From WTGU01 sp965242855 (GTDB lineage: Bacteria; Pseudomonadota; Alphaproteobacteria; UBA828): a stretch of 64,000 nucleotides of DNA. The stretch is from positions 2,790,001 through 2,854,000 of the forward strand of contig OZ251509.1 of assembly GCA_965242855.1 (NCBI GenBank). The letters run 5' to 3'. Shown here piece after piece: positions 8,076-16,107 of this stretch. The notes beneath the pieces were generated by a model. That model was not told where the DNA came from. It made no database searches and saw nothing but the letters and a program-made list of their open reading frames with translations. The stretch's first letter is position 1. Each line of letters begins with the position of its first letter. The position numbers and the translations under genes were made by a program.

Positions 8076-9596
8076 ATGGTCGCCCATATCAACACCGTGG
8101 CCTTCCAGGGCATCGAGACGTTGCCCGTCGACGTGCAGGTGCAGATCAACGCGGGCCTTCCCGCGTTCATGATCGTCGGCCTGCCCGACAAGGCGGTCGC
8201 CGAGAGCCGGGAGCGGGTACGCGGTGCGCTCGCCGGCCTCGGGCTTTCCCTCCCGCCTCGGCGGATCACCGTCAATCTCGCGCCGGCGGACATGCAGAAG
8301 GAAGGCAGCCACTTCGATCTTCCCATCGCCCTCGGGCTGCTGGTGGCCATGGAGGTGCTGCCCTCGGAGGAGCTCGCCGGCTATGCCGCGCTCGGCGAGC
8401 TCGGCCTCGACGGCGCGCTGATCGCGGCCGCCGGCGTGCTGCCGGCCGCCATCGGTGCGAACGCGCGGGAGCTCGGCCTGATCTGCCCCGCCGCCAACGG
8501 CGCCGAAGCGGCCTGGGCCGGCGGCGGCGAGGTCGTGGCCGCACCCGACCTGCTGGCGTTGATCAACCACTTCAAGGGGCTGCAGCTCCAGGCGCCGCCG
8601 GCGCACACGATCCGCGCCGACCGGCCGCAATATCCGGATCTGGCCGACATCAAGGGGCAGGAAACGGCCAAGCGCGTGCTCGAAGTGGCGGCCGCCGGCG
8701 GCCACAACCTCCTCATGATCGGCCCGCCCGGAACCGGCAAATCGATGCTCGCCGCCCGTCTGCCCGGCATCCTGCCGCCGCTCGACCCGGAGGAGGCGTT
8801 GACCGTCAGCACGATCGCCTCGGTCGCCGGCCTTCTCGACGAAAGCGGGTTGACCAGGACGCGCCCTTTCCGCGACCCGCACCATTCGGCGTCGACGCCG
8901 GCGATGGTCGGCGGCGGCCCCCGCGCCCACCCGGGGGAGATTTCGCTCGCCCATCTCGGAGTCCTGTTTCTGGATGAGTTGCCCGAGTTCTCCCGCAACG
9001 TGCTCGACGCGCTGCGCCAGCCGGTCGAGAGCGGCACGGTGACGATCGCGCGCGCCAAAATGCATGTCCGCTATCCCGCGCGTTTCCAGTTGGTCGCGGC
9101 GATGAATCCCTGCCGCTGCGGCTATCTGTCCGACCCGGCGCGGGCCTGCTCGCGGGCGCCGCACTGCGCGCGGGACTACCAGGTGCGGATCTCCGGCCCG
9201 CTCTACGATCGCATCGACCTTCACGTCGAGGTGCCGGAACTGTCCGCCGCCGATCTCACCCTGCCGCCGCCGGCGGAAGGCTCGGCGGTGGTGGCCGCGC
9301 GCGTCGAGACCGCCCGCTCGGTGCAACGCGCGCGTTTCGAGGCGCTCGGCGCGCCTTCCGGGACGCGCACCAACGCCGAGGCCGAAGGCGAGACGCTGGA
9401 GCGGATCGCCCGACCGGACGACGCCGGCCGCGCGTTGCTCGCGGAGGCGACGGACCGCCTGCGGCTCTCCGCCCGCGGCCACCACCGCGTTCTCCGCGTC
9501 GCCCGCACCCTGGCCGACTTGGCCGGCGCCGAAACCGTGGGCCGCCTGCACATCGCCGAAGCGCTGTCTTACCGCCGCATCGGCCCCTACGGATAA
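8076..9596 (+). CDS. comM: YifB/ComM family Mg-chelatase-like AAA+ ATPase
   Basis: A 506-residue AAA+ protein of the ComM/YifB family. In naturally transformable bacteria ComM is a hexameric helicase that promotes branch migration during integration of incoming DNA. Domain order: N-terminal ComM domain (1-180, with FMIVGLPDKAVAESRERVR), Walker A GPPGTGKS (216-223), Walker B VLFLDELPEF (296-305), a cysteine cluster NPCRCGYL...CSRAPHC, and a C-terminal Mg-chelatase lid. The ATG at 8076 has a good purine-rich site upstream and gives the usual MVAHINTVAFQG start. Confidence 0.92.
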   Translation: MVAHINTVAFQGIETLPVDVQVQINAGLPAFMIVGLPDKAVAESRERVRGALAGLGLSLPPRRITVNLAPADMQKEGSHFDLPIALGLLVAMEVLPSEELAGYAALGELGLDGALIAAAGVLPAAIGANARELGLICPAANGAEAAWAGGGEVVAAPDLLALINHFKGLQLQAPPAHTIRADRPQYPDLADIKGQETAKRVLEVAAAGGHNLLMIGPPGTGKSMLAARLPGILPPLDPEEALTVSTIASVAGLLDESGLTRTRPFRDPHHSASTPAMVGGGPRAHPGEISLAHLGVLFLDELPEFSRNVLDALRQPVESGTVTIARAKMHVRYPARFQLVAAMNPCRCGYLSDPARACSRAPHCARDYQVRISGPLYDRIDLHVEVPELSAADLTLPPPAEGSAVVAARVETARSVQRARFEALGAPSGTRTNAEAEGETLERIARPDDAGRALLAEATDRLRLSARGHHRVLRVARTLADLAGAETVGRLHIAEALSYRRIGPYG

Positions 9597-9636
9597 CCCG
9601 CGCCTCTCACCCGGCGCGCACCGAAGCGCGCGCCGG

Positions 9637-9999
9637 TCAGGCGGGCGGGATCATGCGGCCCAGGCGGCGGCCGCCGCAGAGGTGGACATGAAAATGGGGG
9701 ACTTCCTGGCCTCCATGGCCGCCGGTGTTGGCGATCGTGCGGAAGCCCTGCCCGGCGAGCCCGAGGTCGCGGGCGATGGCGCCGACCGTCTTGAAGAAAC
9801 GGCCGATTTCTTCCTCCGGGGCGTTCCGCGTGAAGTCGTCCAGCGAGACGTAAGGCGCCTTCGGGATCACCAGGACGTGCACCGGCGCTTGCGGAGCGAT
9901 GTCGCGGAAGGCGAGGACGGCGTCGTCCTCGTACACGGTATCGTTCGGAATCTCGCCCCGCAGGATCCTGGCGAAGATGTTGTCGTGGTCGTAGCTCAT
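9637..9999 (-). CDS. hinT: HIT-family nucleoside phosphoramidase (HinT-like)
   Basis: A 120-residue histidine-triad protein that hydrolyses purine nucleoside phosphoramidates. The triad HFHVHL is near the C-terminus, preceded by the family block PVHVLVIPKAPYVSLDDF. Its ATG overlaps the hisE stop (ATGA), which fixes the start and shows it is the last gene of the histidine operon. The hisE-hinT adjacency is common in alphaproteobacteria. Confidence 0.93.
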   Translation of the reverse strand: MSYDHDNIFARILRGEIPNDTVYEDDAVLAFRDIAPQAPVHVLVIPKAPYVSLDDFTRNAPEEEIGRFFKTVGAIARDLGLAGQGFRTIANTGGHGGQEVPHFHVHLCGGRRLGRMIPPA

Positions 10000-10343
10000 C
10001 CGCGTTCTCCCGCCGCTCGCCCGCGCCCGCCGCGCGCCAACCCCGAAATGCCGCGCCGCTTCGACAGTTCGTCGAATACGTCGGCCGGCGCGACTCCGGT
10101 CACCGACCACAGCATCAGAAGATGGAACAGCAGATCCGCGCTTTCGGCGACGACGTTCGCCCGGTCGCCGAGCGCGCCCGCGAGCGCCGTCTCGACGCCC
10201 TCCTCGCCCACCTTCTTCGCGATGTGCTCCGTGCCGCGCGCAAAGCTTCGCGCGACGTAGGAGGCGTCCGGGTCGCCGCCCTTGCGCCGCTCGATGACGG
10301 CGAACAGCGCGCCGAGAACGTCGTCCGCCCTTGCCTCGCCCAT
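9996..10343 (-). CDS. hisE: Phosphoribosyl-ATP pyrophosphatase
   Basis: A 115-residue MazG-fold enzyme catalysing the second step of histidine biosynthesis (PR-ATP to PR-AMP). Diagnostic residues are in KKVGEEGVETALAGALGD (about 43-60) and VAESADLLFHLLML, which carry the Mg-binding acidic residues. It is monofunctional: no HisI domain is fused. A GGAGG element lies about 10 bases upstream of the ATG at 10343. The stop overlaps hinT. Confidence 0.94.
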   Translation of the reverse strand: MGEARADDVLGALFAVIERRKGGDPDASYVARSFARGTEHIAKKVGEEGVETALAGALGDRANVVAESADLLFHLLMLWSVTGVAPADVFDELSKRRGISGLARGGRGRAAGERG

Positions 10344-10378
10344 CGCGTCGCCCTCCGTAGCAGATTCCCGCCGCCCGG

Positions 10379-11161
10379 TCACCGCGCCGGCTCCGCCGGC
10401 GGCCACGGGCGAACGGGAATCCCGGCCGCTCGCATATGCGCCTTGGCCGCGCCGATCGAATGGGTGCCGAAATGGAAGATCGACGCCGCCAGCACCGCCG
10501 TCGCGCGGCCGGCGCGGATGCCCTCGACCAGATGGTCCAGCGTGCCGACTCCGCCGGACGCGATCACCGGGATCGTCACCGCGTCGGCGACCGCGCGGGT
10601 AAGCGCCAGATCGAAGCCTTCCTGCGTGCCGTCCCGGTCCATCGAGGTTAACAGCAGTTCGCCGGCGCCGGCCGCGGCCATGCGGCGCGCCCAGGCGACC
10701 GCGTCGATTCCGGTGGGGCGTCGTCCGCCATGGGTGAATATCTCGAATCCGCCGCCTGCCGCCCGCTTGGCGTCGAGCGCGACGACGATGCATTGCGTGC
10801 CGAACTTCTCCGCCGCCTCGGCGACGAACGCCGGGTTCTTCACGGCCGCCGTGTTGATCGACACCTTGTCGGCGCCGGCGAGCAGCAGGGCGCGGACGTC
10901 GCCTACGGTGCGCACGCCGCCGCCGACCGTCAGCGGCATGAAGCAGGCTTCGGCGGTGCTGGCGACGACATCGTGGAGCGTCTCGCGCTGCTCGTGGGAG
11001 GCCGTGATGTCGAGGAAGCACAGTTCGTCGGCGCCCTGTTCGTCGTAGATCCGGGCCTGCTCGACCGGGTCGCCGGCATCGACGAGGTCGACGAAGCGCA
11101 CGCCCTTGACCACCCGCCCGGCGTGGACGTCGAGGCAGGGGATGACGCGCATCTTCAGCAT
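10379..11161 (-). CDS. hisF: Imidazole glycerol phosphate synthase, cyclase subunit
   Basis: A 260-residue (beta/alpha)8 barrel that, with HisH, makes IGP and AICAR. The catalytic aspartates are both present: D11 in IPCLDV and D130 in VVALDAKR, with phosphate-binding loops at TVGGGVRT and ASGGVGTL. The start at 11161 (MLKMRVIPCLDV) matches the family N-terminus and overlaps the hisA stop. Confidence 0.96.
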   Translation of the reverse strand: MLKMRVIPCLDVHAGRVVKGVRFVDLVDAGDPVEQARIYDEQGADELCFLDITASHEQRETLHDVVASTAEACFMPLTVGGGVRTVGDVRALLLAGADKVSINTAAVKNPAFVAEAAEKFGTQCIVVALDAKRAAGGGFEIFTHGGRRPTGIDAVAWARRMAAAGAGELLLTSMDRDGTQEGFDLALTRAVADAVTIPVIASGGVGTLDHLVEGIRAGRATAVLAASIFHFGTHSIGAAKAHMRAAGIPVRPWPPAEPAR

Positions 11162-11895
11162 GGCGCGGATCGGGCGGCCAGGAGCGCGAGGGCGCGCGCC
11201 GGGTCGATACGGCCGTCGTAGAGCGCGCGGCCGCAGATCACGCCGGCGATGCCGTCGGCCTCGCGGGCCTTGACGGCGGCCAGATCGGCGTAGGACGCGA
11301 CGCCGCCCGACGCGATGACCGGGATCGAGACCGCGCGCGCCAGCGCCGCGGCCGCGGCCGCGTCGATGCCTCCGAGCACGCCGTCGCGGGCGATGTCCGT
11401 GTGGACGATCGCGGCGCAGCCCGCGTCCTCGAAGCGCCGCGCCAGGGCCGGCGCGTCGATCCCGGTCGTCTCGGCCCAGCCTTCGATCGCGACGCGACCG
11501 TCGCGCGCGTCGATGGCGACCGCCACCCGTCCGGGAAACGCCCGGCACGCCGCGCGCACGAGGGACGGGTCCCGCACGGCCGCGGTGCCGAGCACCACCC
11601 GGCGCACGCCGCGGGCGAGCCACGCCTCGACGGTGCCCATGTCGCGGATGCCGCCGCCGAGCTGGACCGGGACGTCCACCGAATCGAGGATCGCGTCGAC
11701 CGCGCCGCCGTTGACGGGTCGCCCCGCGAAGGCGCCGTCGAGATCGACGACGTGAAGCCAGGCGACCCCCGCCGCCGCGAAGGCGCGCGCCTGTGCCGCC
11801 GGATCGTCGGAGAAGACGGTGGCCCGCGCCATGTCCCCCTGCGCGAGCCGCACGCAGAGGCCGTCCTTGAGGTCGATGGCGGGCAGCAGGATCAC
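11155..11895 (-). CDS. hisA: ProFAR isomerase (phosphoribosylformimino-AICAR-P isomerase)
   Basis: A 246-residue (beta/alpha)8 barrel performing the Amadori rearrangement of ProFAR. D8 in LLPAIDLKDG and the second aspartate in IVHTDIARDG are the expected catalytic pair; VQLGGGIRD and IASGGVASY are the phosphate sites. A GTG at 11895 is chosen because it places LLPAIDLK at the N-terminus as in relatives; the only other upstream options add about 60 non-homologous residues. There is no strong ribosome binding site, so it may depend on translation of the upstream acetyltransferase gene. Confidence 0.94.
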   Translation of the reverse strand: MILLPAIDLKDGLCVRLAQGDMARATVFSDDPAAQARAFAAAGVAWLHVVDLDGAFAGRPVNGGAVDAILDSVDVPVQLGGGIRDMGTVEAWLARGVRRVVLGTAAVRDPSLVRAACRAFPGRVAVAIDARDGRVAIEGWAETTGIDAPALARRFEDAGCAAIVHTDIARDGVLGGIDAAAAAALARAVSIPVIASGGVASYADLAAVKAREADGIAGVICGRALYDGRIDPARALALLAARSAPC

Positions 11896-11962
11896 GGCCG
11901 GTCCGGGCGTTCCGCCGGCGCCGCGCAGCGCCGGCCCGGCCGGCGCGTCGGCATCGCGCGGC

Positions 11963-12517
11963 TCATGGCGAGGCAGGCTCCGGCAGGTCCTTGCAATAGT
12001 AGTGCCCGGCGATCGTCTTGCCGTCGACGAAGGCGTATTTGGGGTGCGTCCCCCAGCGCACGAAGCCGAGCGATTCATAGAGCCGGATCGCCGCGTCCTG
12101 GGTCTCGCGGACGCTCAGGTTCACGACCTTGAAGCCGCGCGCGACCGCCTCGGCCTCGGCCGCCTCGAGCAGCGCCCGCGCGAGGCCGTGTCCGCGCGCC
12201 CAGGGCGCCACGAAGTGGGTGTCGATGAGGCAGGCGAGGCGCCACGCCTCCTTCTGCGGCGGCGCCGAGACGAGCTGCACCGAGCCCGCGACCACGCGGT
12301 CCAGCCGCCCGACGAAGAGGAGCCGCTCCGGCACCACCGTCACGCCGCGCCAGTAGCGCTCGAAGGCGGTGGATTGCGGCGGGCGGATCCAGCCGAACCC
12401 GGCGCCGTCGTTGATCGCGCCGGCCGCCGCGTCGCACAGCTCGGCGAGATCGCGCTTGCCCAGCCGTTCGACCATGGCGATCTCGATCCGGGGCGCCGCC
12501 GGAGAAGCCCCGTTCAT
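11963..12517 (-). CDS. GNAT acetyltransferase inside the histidine operon
   Basis: A 184-residue GNAT-fold protein. The acetyl-CoA pyrophosphate loop is seen at WARGHGLARALLEAAEAEA (about 110-128), followed by the NLSVRETQDAAIRLYESLGF motif. The substrate is unknown. Its ATG overlaps the hisH stop (ATGA), and hisA begins 67 bases after its own stop, so it is co-transcribed with histidine genes. GNAT genes at this position occur in other Rhodospirillales, which suggests selection rather than chance; a link to histidine metabolism is inference only. Confidence 0.85.
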   Translation of the reverse strand: MNGASPAAPRIEIAMVERLGKRDLAELCDAAAGAINDGAGFGWIRPPQSTAFERYWRGVTVVPERLLFVGRLDRVVAGSVQLVSAPPQKEAWRLACLIDTHFVAPWARGHGLARALLEAAEAEAVARGFKVVNLSVRETQDAAIRLYESLGFVRWGTHPKYAFVDGKTIAGHYYCKDLPEPASP

Positions 12518-13158
12518 GGACGCCAACGCAGGAAGTTCCCGATCACCGTCAGGCCGACCGCCTGGCTCTTTTCGGGATGGAACTGCGTGCCGATCAGGTT
12601 GTCGCGGCCGGCGACCGCGGTCACCGGCCCGCCGTAATCCACGGTCGCCAGCACCTCGCCGGCGCGGCGGCAGGAGAGGCCGTAGCCGTGCACGAAATAG
12701 GCGTGGGCGCCGCGCGTCAGGCCGCGCAGCACCGGGTGGCCGCCGGGGGCGATCTCGAGATCGTTCCAGCCCATGTGGGGGACCTTCAGCGCCGGATCGG
12801 CGGGCGTGAGCGCCGCGACCTCGCCGTCGATCCAGCCGAGCCCCTCATGGGCGCCGTGCTCGCGCCCGACGCGCGCCATCAGCTGCATCCCGACGCAGAT
12901 CCCGAGGAAGGGGACGCCGCCGCGCAGCACGGCCTCCTCGAGGGCCTCGATCATGCCGTCGCGGGCGGCGAGGCCCGCCTTGCAATCGGCGAAGGCGCCG
13001 ACCCCGGGGAGGACGATTCGTTCCGCCTTGCGCACCGTCTCCGGATCGTCCGTCACCAGCACCGACGGCGCGGGCGCGGCATCGGCCGCCGCGTGCGTGA
13101 AGGCCTTCGCGGCGGAGCGCAGATTGCCGGAGCCGTAATCGATGATGGCGACGGTCAT
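12514..13158 (-). CDS. hisH: Imidazole glycerol phosphate synthase, glutaminase subunit
   Basis: A 214-residue class I glutamine amidotransferase feeding ammonia to HisF. The triad is Cys88 in GICVGMQ and His194/Glu196 in QFHPEKSQ; the oxyanion strand PGVGAF is at 51-56. The N-terminus IIDYGSGNLRS is typical. The stop overlaps the following GNAT gene by four bases. Confidence 0.96.
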   Translation of the reverse strand: MTVAIIDYGSGNLRSAAKAFTHAAADAAPAPSVLVTDDPETVRKAERIVLPGVGAFADCKAGLAARDGMIEALEEAVLRGGVPFLGICVGMQLMARVGREHGAHEGLGWIDGEVAALTPADPALKVPHMGWNDLEIAPGGHPVLRGLTRGAHAYFVHGYGLSCRRAGEVLATVDYGGPVTAVAGRDNLIGTQFHPEKSQAVGLTVIGNFLRWRP

Positions 13159-13164
13159 GGCCCA

Positions 13165-13632
13165 TCACGTCCAGAATCCCGGGCCGAGCCCGCCCGCCGG
13201 GCGCGCGGCCGTCGTCGGCCGCGCCGGCGCCGGATCGGGCGTCCGCTCCGCGGCCTCGGCGTAGCGGATGAGCGCGCCCGCCCGGTCCGGCGCGGCGACC
13301 ACCTCCACTATGCGGTAGCCGCGCGCCGCCAGCCCGGCGCGGCGCCAGTCGTTGGCCGACAGGCCGACGAGCACGCCGTAGCCGAGGCCCAGCACCGCGG
13401 GCCAGACGGGGCCCAGGCCCAGCACCGACGGCACGGCGATCAGCGCCGCCGGCGCGGCGATCAGCGGAATCGCCGCCAGCCACAGACCCTCCGCGAGCGC
13501 CCAGAACGGCGCGAAGAAGAAGGCCGTCCAGTTGAAGCCTTCCCGCACGAGAACCGCGCGCCCGAGGGCGGCGGCACCGGGGGCGGCGTCCTCGGTCGGC
13601 AGATGGACCGTATAGAAGCGCGCCGCGCTCAC
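13165..13632 (-). CDS. DUF2628 membrane protein
   Basis: A 155-residue protein with the DUF2628 pattern: a short N-terminal strand (ARFYTVHLP), then FNWTAFFFAPFWALAEGLW, and two or three hydrophobic helices covering about 40-95, ending in a Pro/Ala-rich tail. The function is unknown. A GTG start at 13632 overlaps the hisB stop (GTGA), so it is translated with hisB. A DUF2628 gene between hisB and hisH is a recurrent alphaproteobacterial arrangement. Confidence 0.85.
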   Translation of the reverse strand: MSAARFYTVHLPTEDAAPGAAALGRAVLVREGFNWTAFFFAPFWALAEGLWLAAIPLIAAPAALIAVPSVLGLGPVWPAVLGLGYGVLVGLSANDWRRAGLAARGYRIVEVVAAPDRAGALIRYAEAAERTPDPAPARPTTAARPAGGLGPGFWT

Positions 13633-14243
13633 CGTCGCGGGCCGCCGAGCACGCCCTTGGTCGAGGGGATCTCGCCGGCCATGCGCGGGTCGGTCTCGAT
13701 CGCCTGCCGCAGGGCGCGCGCGAGGCCCTTGTAGCAGGCCTCGATCATGTGGTGGCTGTTCTCGCCGTAGAGCAGTTCGACGTGGAGCGTCAGCCCGGCC
13801 GTTTGCGCGAAGGCCTGGAACCATTCCTTGAAGTGCTCGGTGTCCATGCCGTCGATCCGCGGTTTCGCGAAGCGGACGCGCCAGACCAGATAGGGCCTGT
13901 CGCTCGCGTCCAGCGCGACTCGCGCGCACGCCTCGTCCATCGGGATCGTGGCGCTTCCATAGCGCCGGATGCCGCGCCGCTCGCCCAGCGCCCGGCTCAC
14001 GGCTTCGCCGAGGGCGAGGCCGGTGTCCTCCACGGTGTGGTGCAGCGTCACCTCGAGGTCGCCCTTCGCCGTGCACTCGATGTCGATCAGGCTGTGGCGG
14101 GAAAGCTGTTCGAGCATGTGGTCGAGGAAGCCGATCCCGGTCGCGATTCGCGCGCGCCCGCGGCCGTCGAGATCGACCGTGACGGCAACGCTCGTCTCCT
14201 TCGTCGCCCGCTCGACGCGGGCCGTGCGCGCGGCCTGTTTCAT
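13629..14243 (-). CDS. hisB: Imidazoleglycerol-phosphate dehydratase
   Basis: A 204-residue monofunctional dehydratase for the sixth step of histidine synthesis. The two Mn-binding motifs are present: HHTVEDTG (about 68-75) and ENSHHMIEACYKGLARA (about 165-181), plus GFLDHMLEQLSRH. No histidinol-phosphatase domain is fused. It is the first visible gene of the operon hisB-DUF2628-hisH-GNAT-hisA-hisF-hisE-hinT; hisG, hisD, hisC and hisI are not in the window. Confidence 0.96.
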   Translation of the reverse strand: MKQAARTARVERATKETSVAVTVDLDGRGRARIATGIGFLDHMLEQLSRHSLIDIECTAKGDLEVTLHHTVEDTGLALGEAVSRALGERRGIRRYGSATIPMDEACARVALDASDRPYLVWRVRFAKPRIDGMDTEHFKEWFQAFAQTAGLTLHVELLYGENSHHMIEACYKGLARALRQAIETDPRMAGEIPSTKGVLGGPRR

Positions 14244-14269
14244 GTCGCGATCAGGCAGCCGGGGAAGGC

Positions 14270-14644
14270 CTATTCCGCCGCGTTCGGGCGCCCGATGCCG
14301 ATCGCCTGGCTCAGGACCTCGATCATGCCCTCGACCCGCGCCATGCGTTGCCCGAGCGCTCCCACGTGCTCACCCAGATCCGCCTCGACCCTGCCGAGCT
14401 CCGCCTTGAGTCCGGTCAGCTCCGTTTTGACCCTGCCGAGCTCCGCCTTGAGTCCGATCAGCTCCGTTTCGAGCCTGCCCATGCGCTCGCTCATATCGGT
14501 TTCGAGCTTGCTCATGCGCTCGCCGAGCGCGGCGATGTCGCGCCGTAGCTGGCCGTTGTCGGCCCGCATCCAGGCGAAGAGGCTGACCATGACGCCGAGC
14601 AGGGCGGCGCCGACAGCCAGGATGCCGATCAGATCAGCGCTCAT
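14270..14644 (-). CDS. Small membrane-anchored coiled-coil protein
   Basis: A 124-residue protein with one N-terminal transmembrane helix (IGILAVGAALLGVMVSLFAW, about 6-25) followed by a long uninterrupted coiled coil (about 28-110) with clear heptads. The middle contains two near-identical 14-residue units (around GLKAELGRVKTEL and GLKAELGRVEADL) encoded by a 42-base tandem repeat. No known family can be named with certainty; similar short anchored coils are often annotated as hypothetical or DUF1640-like. It sits 26 bases upstream of hisB in the same direction but its role is not suggested by that. Confidence 0.7.
   Translation of the reverse strand: MSADLIGILAVGAALLGVMVSLFAWMRADNGQLRRDIAALGERMSKLETDMSERMGRLETELIGLKAELGRVKTELTGLKAELGRVEADLGEHVGALGQRMARVEGMIEVLSQAIGIGRPNAAE
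14391..14474 (-). repeat. 42-base tandem repeat within the coiled-coil gene
   Basis: Two adjacent 42-base units start at 14391 and 14433, both beginning CTGCCGAGCTCCGCCTTGAG on the + strand, differing at only a few positions. The period equals 14 residues, exactly two heptads, so gain or loss of units would keep the coiled-coil register. Confidence 0.8.
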
Positions 14645-14722
14645 CCCTCAACCCGCTCGGGCTTTTCCCGGAGTCGCGTCCCGGGCGCCATGCCCGGGTC
14701 CTCACTATAGCATCGAGGCGTG

Positions 14723-14750
14723 AAAAAGGGGGCGCGTGTGCGCCCCCTTT
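14723..14750 (-). terminator. Rho-independent terminator of the porin gene
   Basis: A perfect 11-base stem (AAAGGGGGCGC / GCGCCCCCTTT) with a 4-base loop ends in a run of five T residues when read on the minus strand. It lies 25 bases beyond the porin stop codon, the right place and orientation to terminate that transcript. Confidence 0.85.
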
Positions 14751-14774
14751 GGGTTGTGTGATGTGTGTGTGGGA

Positions 14775-15917
14775 TCAGAAGGAGATGGCGGTGCCCAGCA
14801 TGAACTGCGTCCAGTCGTTGGCCACCGTCATGTCGCCGCCCCCGTCGTTCTCGCCGAAGTCGATCTGCGCCTGCAGGTCGATCCCCGGACCCAGCACGTA
14901 GGTGCCGTTGACGGCGTAGCGGTTGATCTCCGTGTCCGGCCCGCTGGCCGCGCTCGTCGTTTTCTGGCCCCACTGGAGGCCGCCCGCCATCGGGCCTTCC
15001 GACCAGCGCAGGCCGAGGTCGTAGATCGTCGCGTCCTGGTTGCTGCCCTGCTCGACCTTCAGGTAGCCGCCGCCGAAGGAGATCTGGTCGAAGCTGATCG
15101 TCGCTCCCAGGTGCAGCGAGCTGGGTTCGCAGTTCATGGCCATCGAGTCGGTGCAGGGGGTGACGGGGATGGCGGCGACGGCGGGGATGGTTTCGCCCTT
15201 GAGGGTCCCGTCGTCTTCGACCTCAGTAACGCGGACGGTGGCGGGGATGGCGGCGACGGCGGGCATGCTTTCGCGCTCGTAGGTCTCATAGCCGCCCGCC
15301 ACGCGGATGCTGCTGCCCTCCATGAAGGACTGCGAGAACTCCGCAGCCACCGCGATCTGGTTCTGGTATTGCCCCATGTTGGCCGAGCTGTTGTTGTCGT
15401 ACTGCTGGCCGCCGTCGCTGTCGTCCGGCGCCCAACTCAGGCCGAGCCGGAAGCCGTTGAAGGTCGGCGAGAAGTACACCAGCTTCGCCGCATCCTCGTT
15501 GCCGAGGCCGTCGTCGTAGGTGGCCAGCCAGCTGCCGCTCGCGAAGGTGAAGAACGGCGAGTTGACGCCGAAGTTGTAGGCCCCGTTCGGCGCGAAGTTC
15601 GTCATCTCCTGCCGCGCGCTCTCCACCGAACCCAGGCGCAGCGTGCCGAAATCGTCCCTGAAGTACAGCCACACCTCGTCGACGGTGTTGCCGCCGCCGA
15701 TGCTGGCGCCGTCGACCACCTCCATGTGCGCGCGCACGCCGACGGTGAGGCCGTTGTCCAGCGTGGTCTCGCCCGAGATGCGGATTTCGGAGTCCTGCGC
15801 GATGCCGGTGCTGTGGCGGTCAGCCTGCGGCTGCCCAGGGCCGTCGTTGCCGCTCACGTTGCCGAGGGCCGCCCGGTAGTAGCCGCCGACACTCAGCGAG
15901 ATCGGCTCCTCCATCAT
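14775..15917 (-). CDS. Gram-negative porin lacking a signal peptide
   Basis: A trimeric-porin-like outer-membrane beta-barrel of 380 residues. It starts as a mature porin would (EEPISLSVGGYYRAALG), has the strand/loop pattern SEIRISGETTLDNGLTVG and LRLGSVESARQEM, and ends in phenylalanine, the signal for barrel assembly. Upstream of the first Met pair at 15917 there is no hydrophobic signal peptide in any minus-strand frame; instead repeat DNA begins at about 15924. As it stands the protein could not cross the inner membrane, so this is probably a 5'-truncated gene. Longer starts (to 16010) add only an Arg/Gly-rich stretch. An internal 32-base direct repeat encodes PAVAAIP twice. Confidence 0.75.
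   Translation of the reverse strand: MMEEPISLSVGGYYRAALGNVSGNDGPGQPQADRHSTGIAQDSEIRISGETTLDNGLTVGVRAHMEVVDGASIGGGNTVDEVWLYFRDDFGTLRLGSVESARQEMTNFAPNGAYNFGVNSPFFTFASGSWLATYDDGLGNEDAAKLVYFSPTFNGFRLGLSWAPDDSDGGQQYDNNSSANMGQYQNQIAVAAEFSQSFMEGSSIRVAGGYETYERESMPAVAAIPATVRVTEVEDDGTLKGETIPAVAAIPVTPCTDSMAMNCEPSSLHLGATISFDQISFGGGYLKVEQGSNQDATIYDLGLRWSEGPMAGGLQWGQKTTSAASGPDTEINRYAVNGTYVLGPGIDLQAQIDFGENDGGGDMTVANDWTQFMLGTAISF
15165..15274 (-). repeat. Pair of 32-base direct repeats inside the porin
   Basis: Positions 15165-15196 and 15243-15274 match at 30 of 32 bases, spaced 78 bases apart (26 codons, in frame). Each encodes the peptide PAVAAIP, giving an expanded, probably surface-exposed loop that also contains two cysteines (PCTDSMAMNCEP). 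Confidence 0.75.
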
Positions 15918-15923
15918 CTTCGA

Positions 15924-15992
15924 TCGATCCCGTCGGCGGCCTTGCGCGTCCCTGCGGCCCCCCTCCCGGCCTCCCCCCTGCCAGGGGGGAGG
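15924..15992. repeat. Palindromic intergenic repeat at the porin 5' boundary
   Basis: Contains TCGATCCCGTCGG (15924-15936) and CCCCCTCCCGGCCTCCCCC (15959-15977), both found identically in the repeat cluster at 29044-29196. An 11-base inverted repeat (15970-15980 and 15982-15992) can form a tight hairpin. A diverged AGCGGGAATCC block follows at about 16071-16081. The porin's homologous coding sequence stops only a few bases before this repeat begins. Confidence 0.7.
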
Positions 15993-16107
15993 AGTGTCAA
16001 CGGCCGCCATGACGTTCCGGTCGGGAATATCGAGGGAACCCCGCGCTCTACTGAGTGCTTTTCATGGATAAGCGGGAATCCTTTCGGGATGTACAGGGTC
16101 GATGCGG

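Noticed and set aside
6507..9551. A very long open frame on the minus strand opposite gshB and comM
   Set aside because: It is antisense to clear housekeeping genes, is rich in Arg, Gly and His, and has no recognisable domain; long antisense frames are expected at this GC content.
14391..14474. CRISPR-like repeat array
   Set aside because: Only two adjacent units without spacers, and they lie in frame within a coiled-coil gene.
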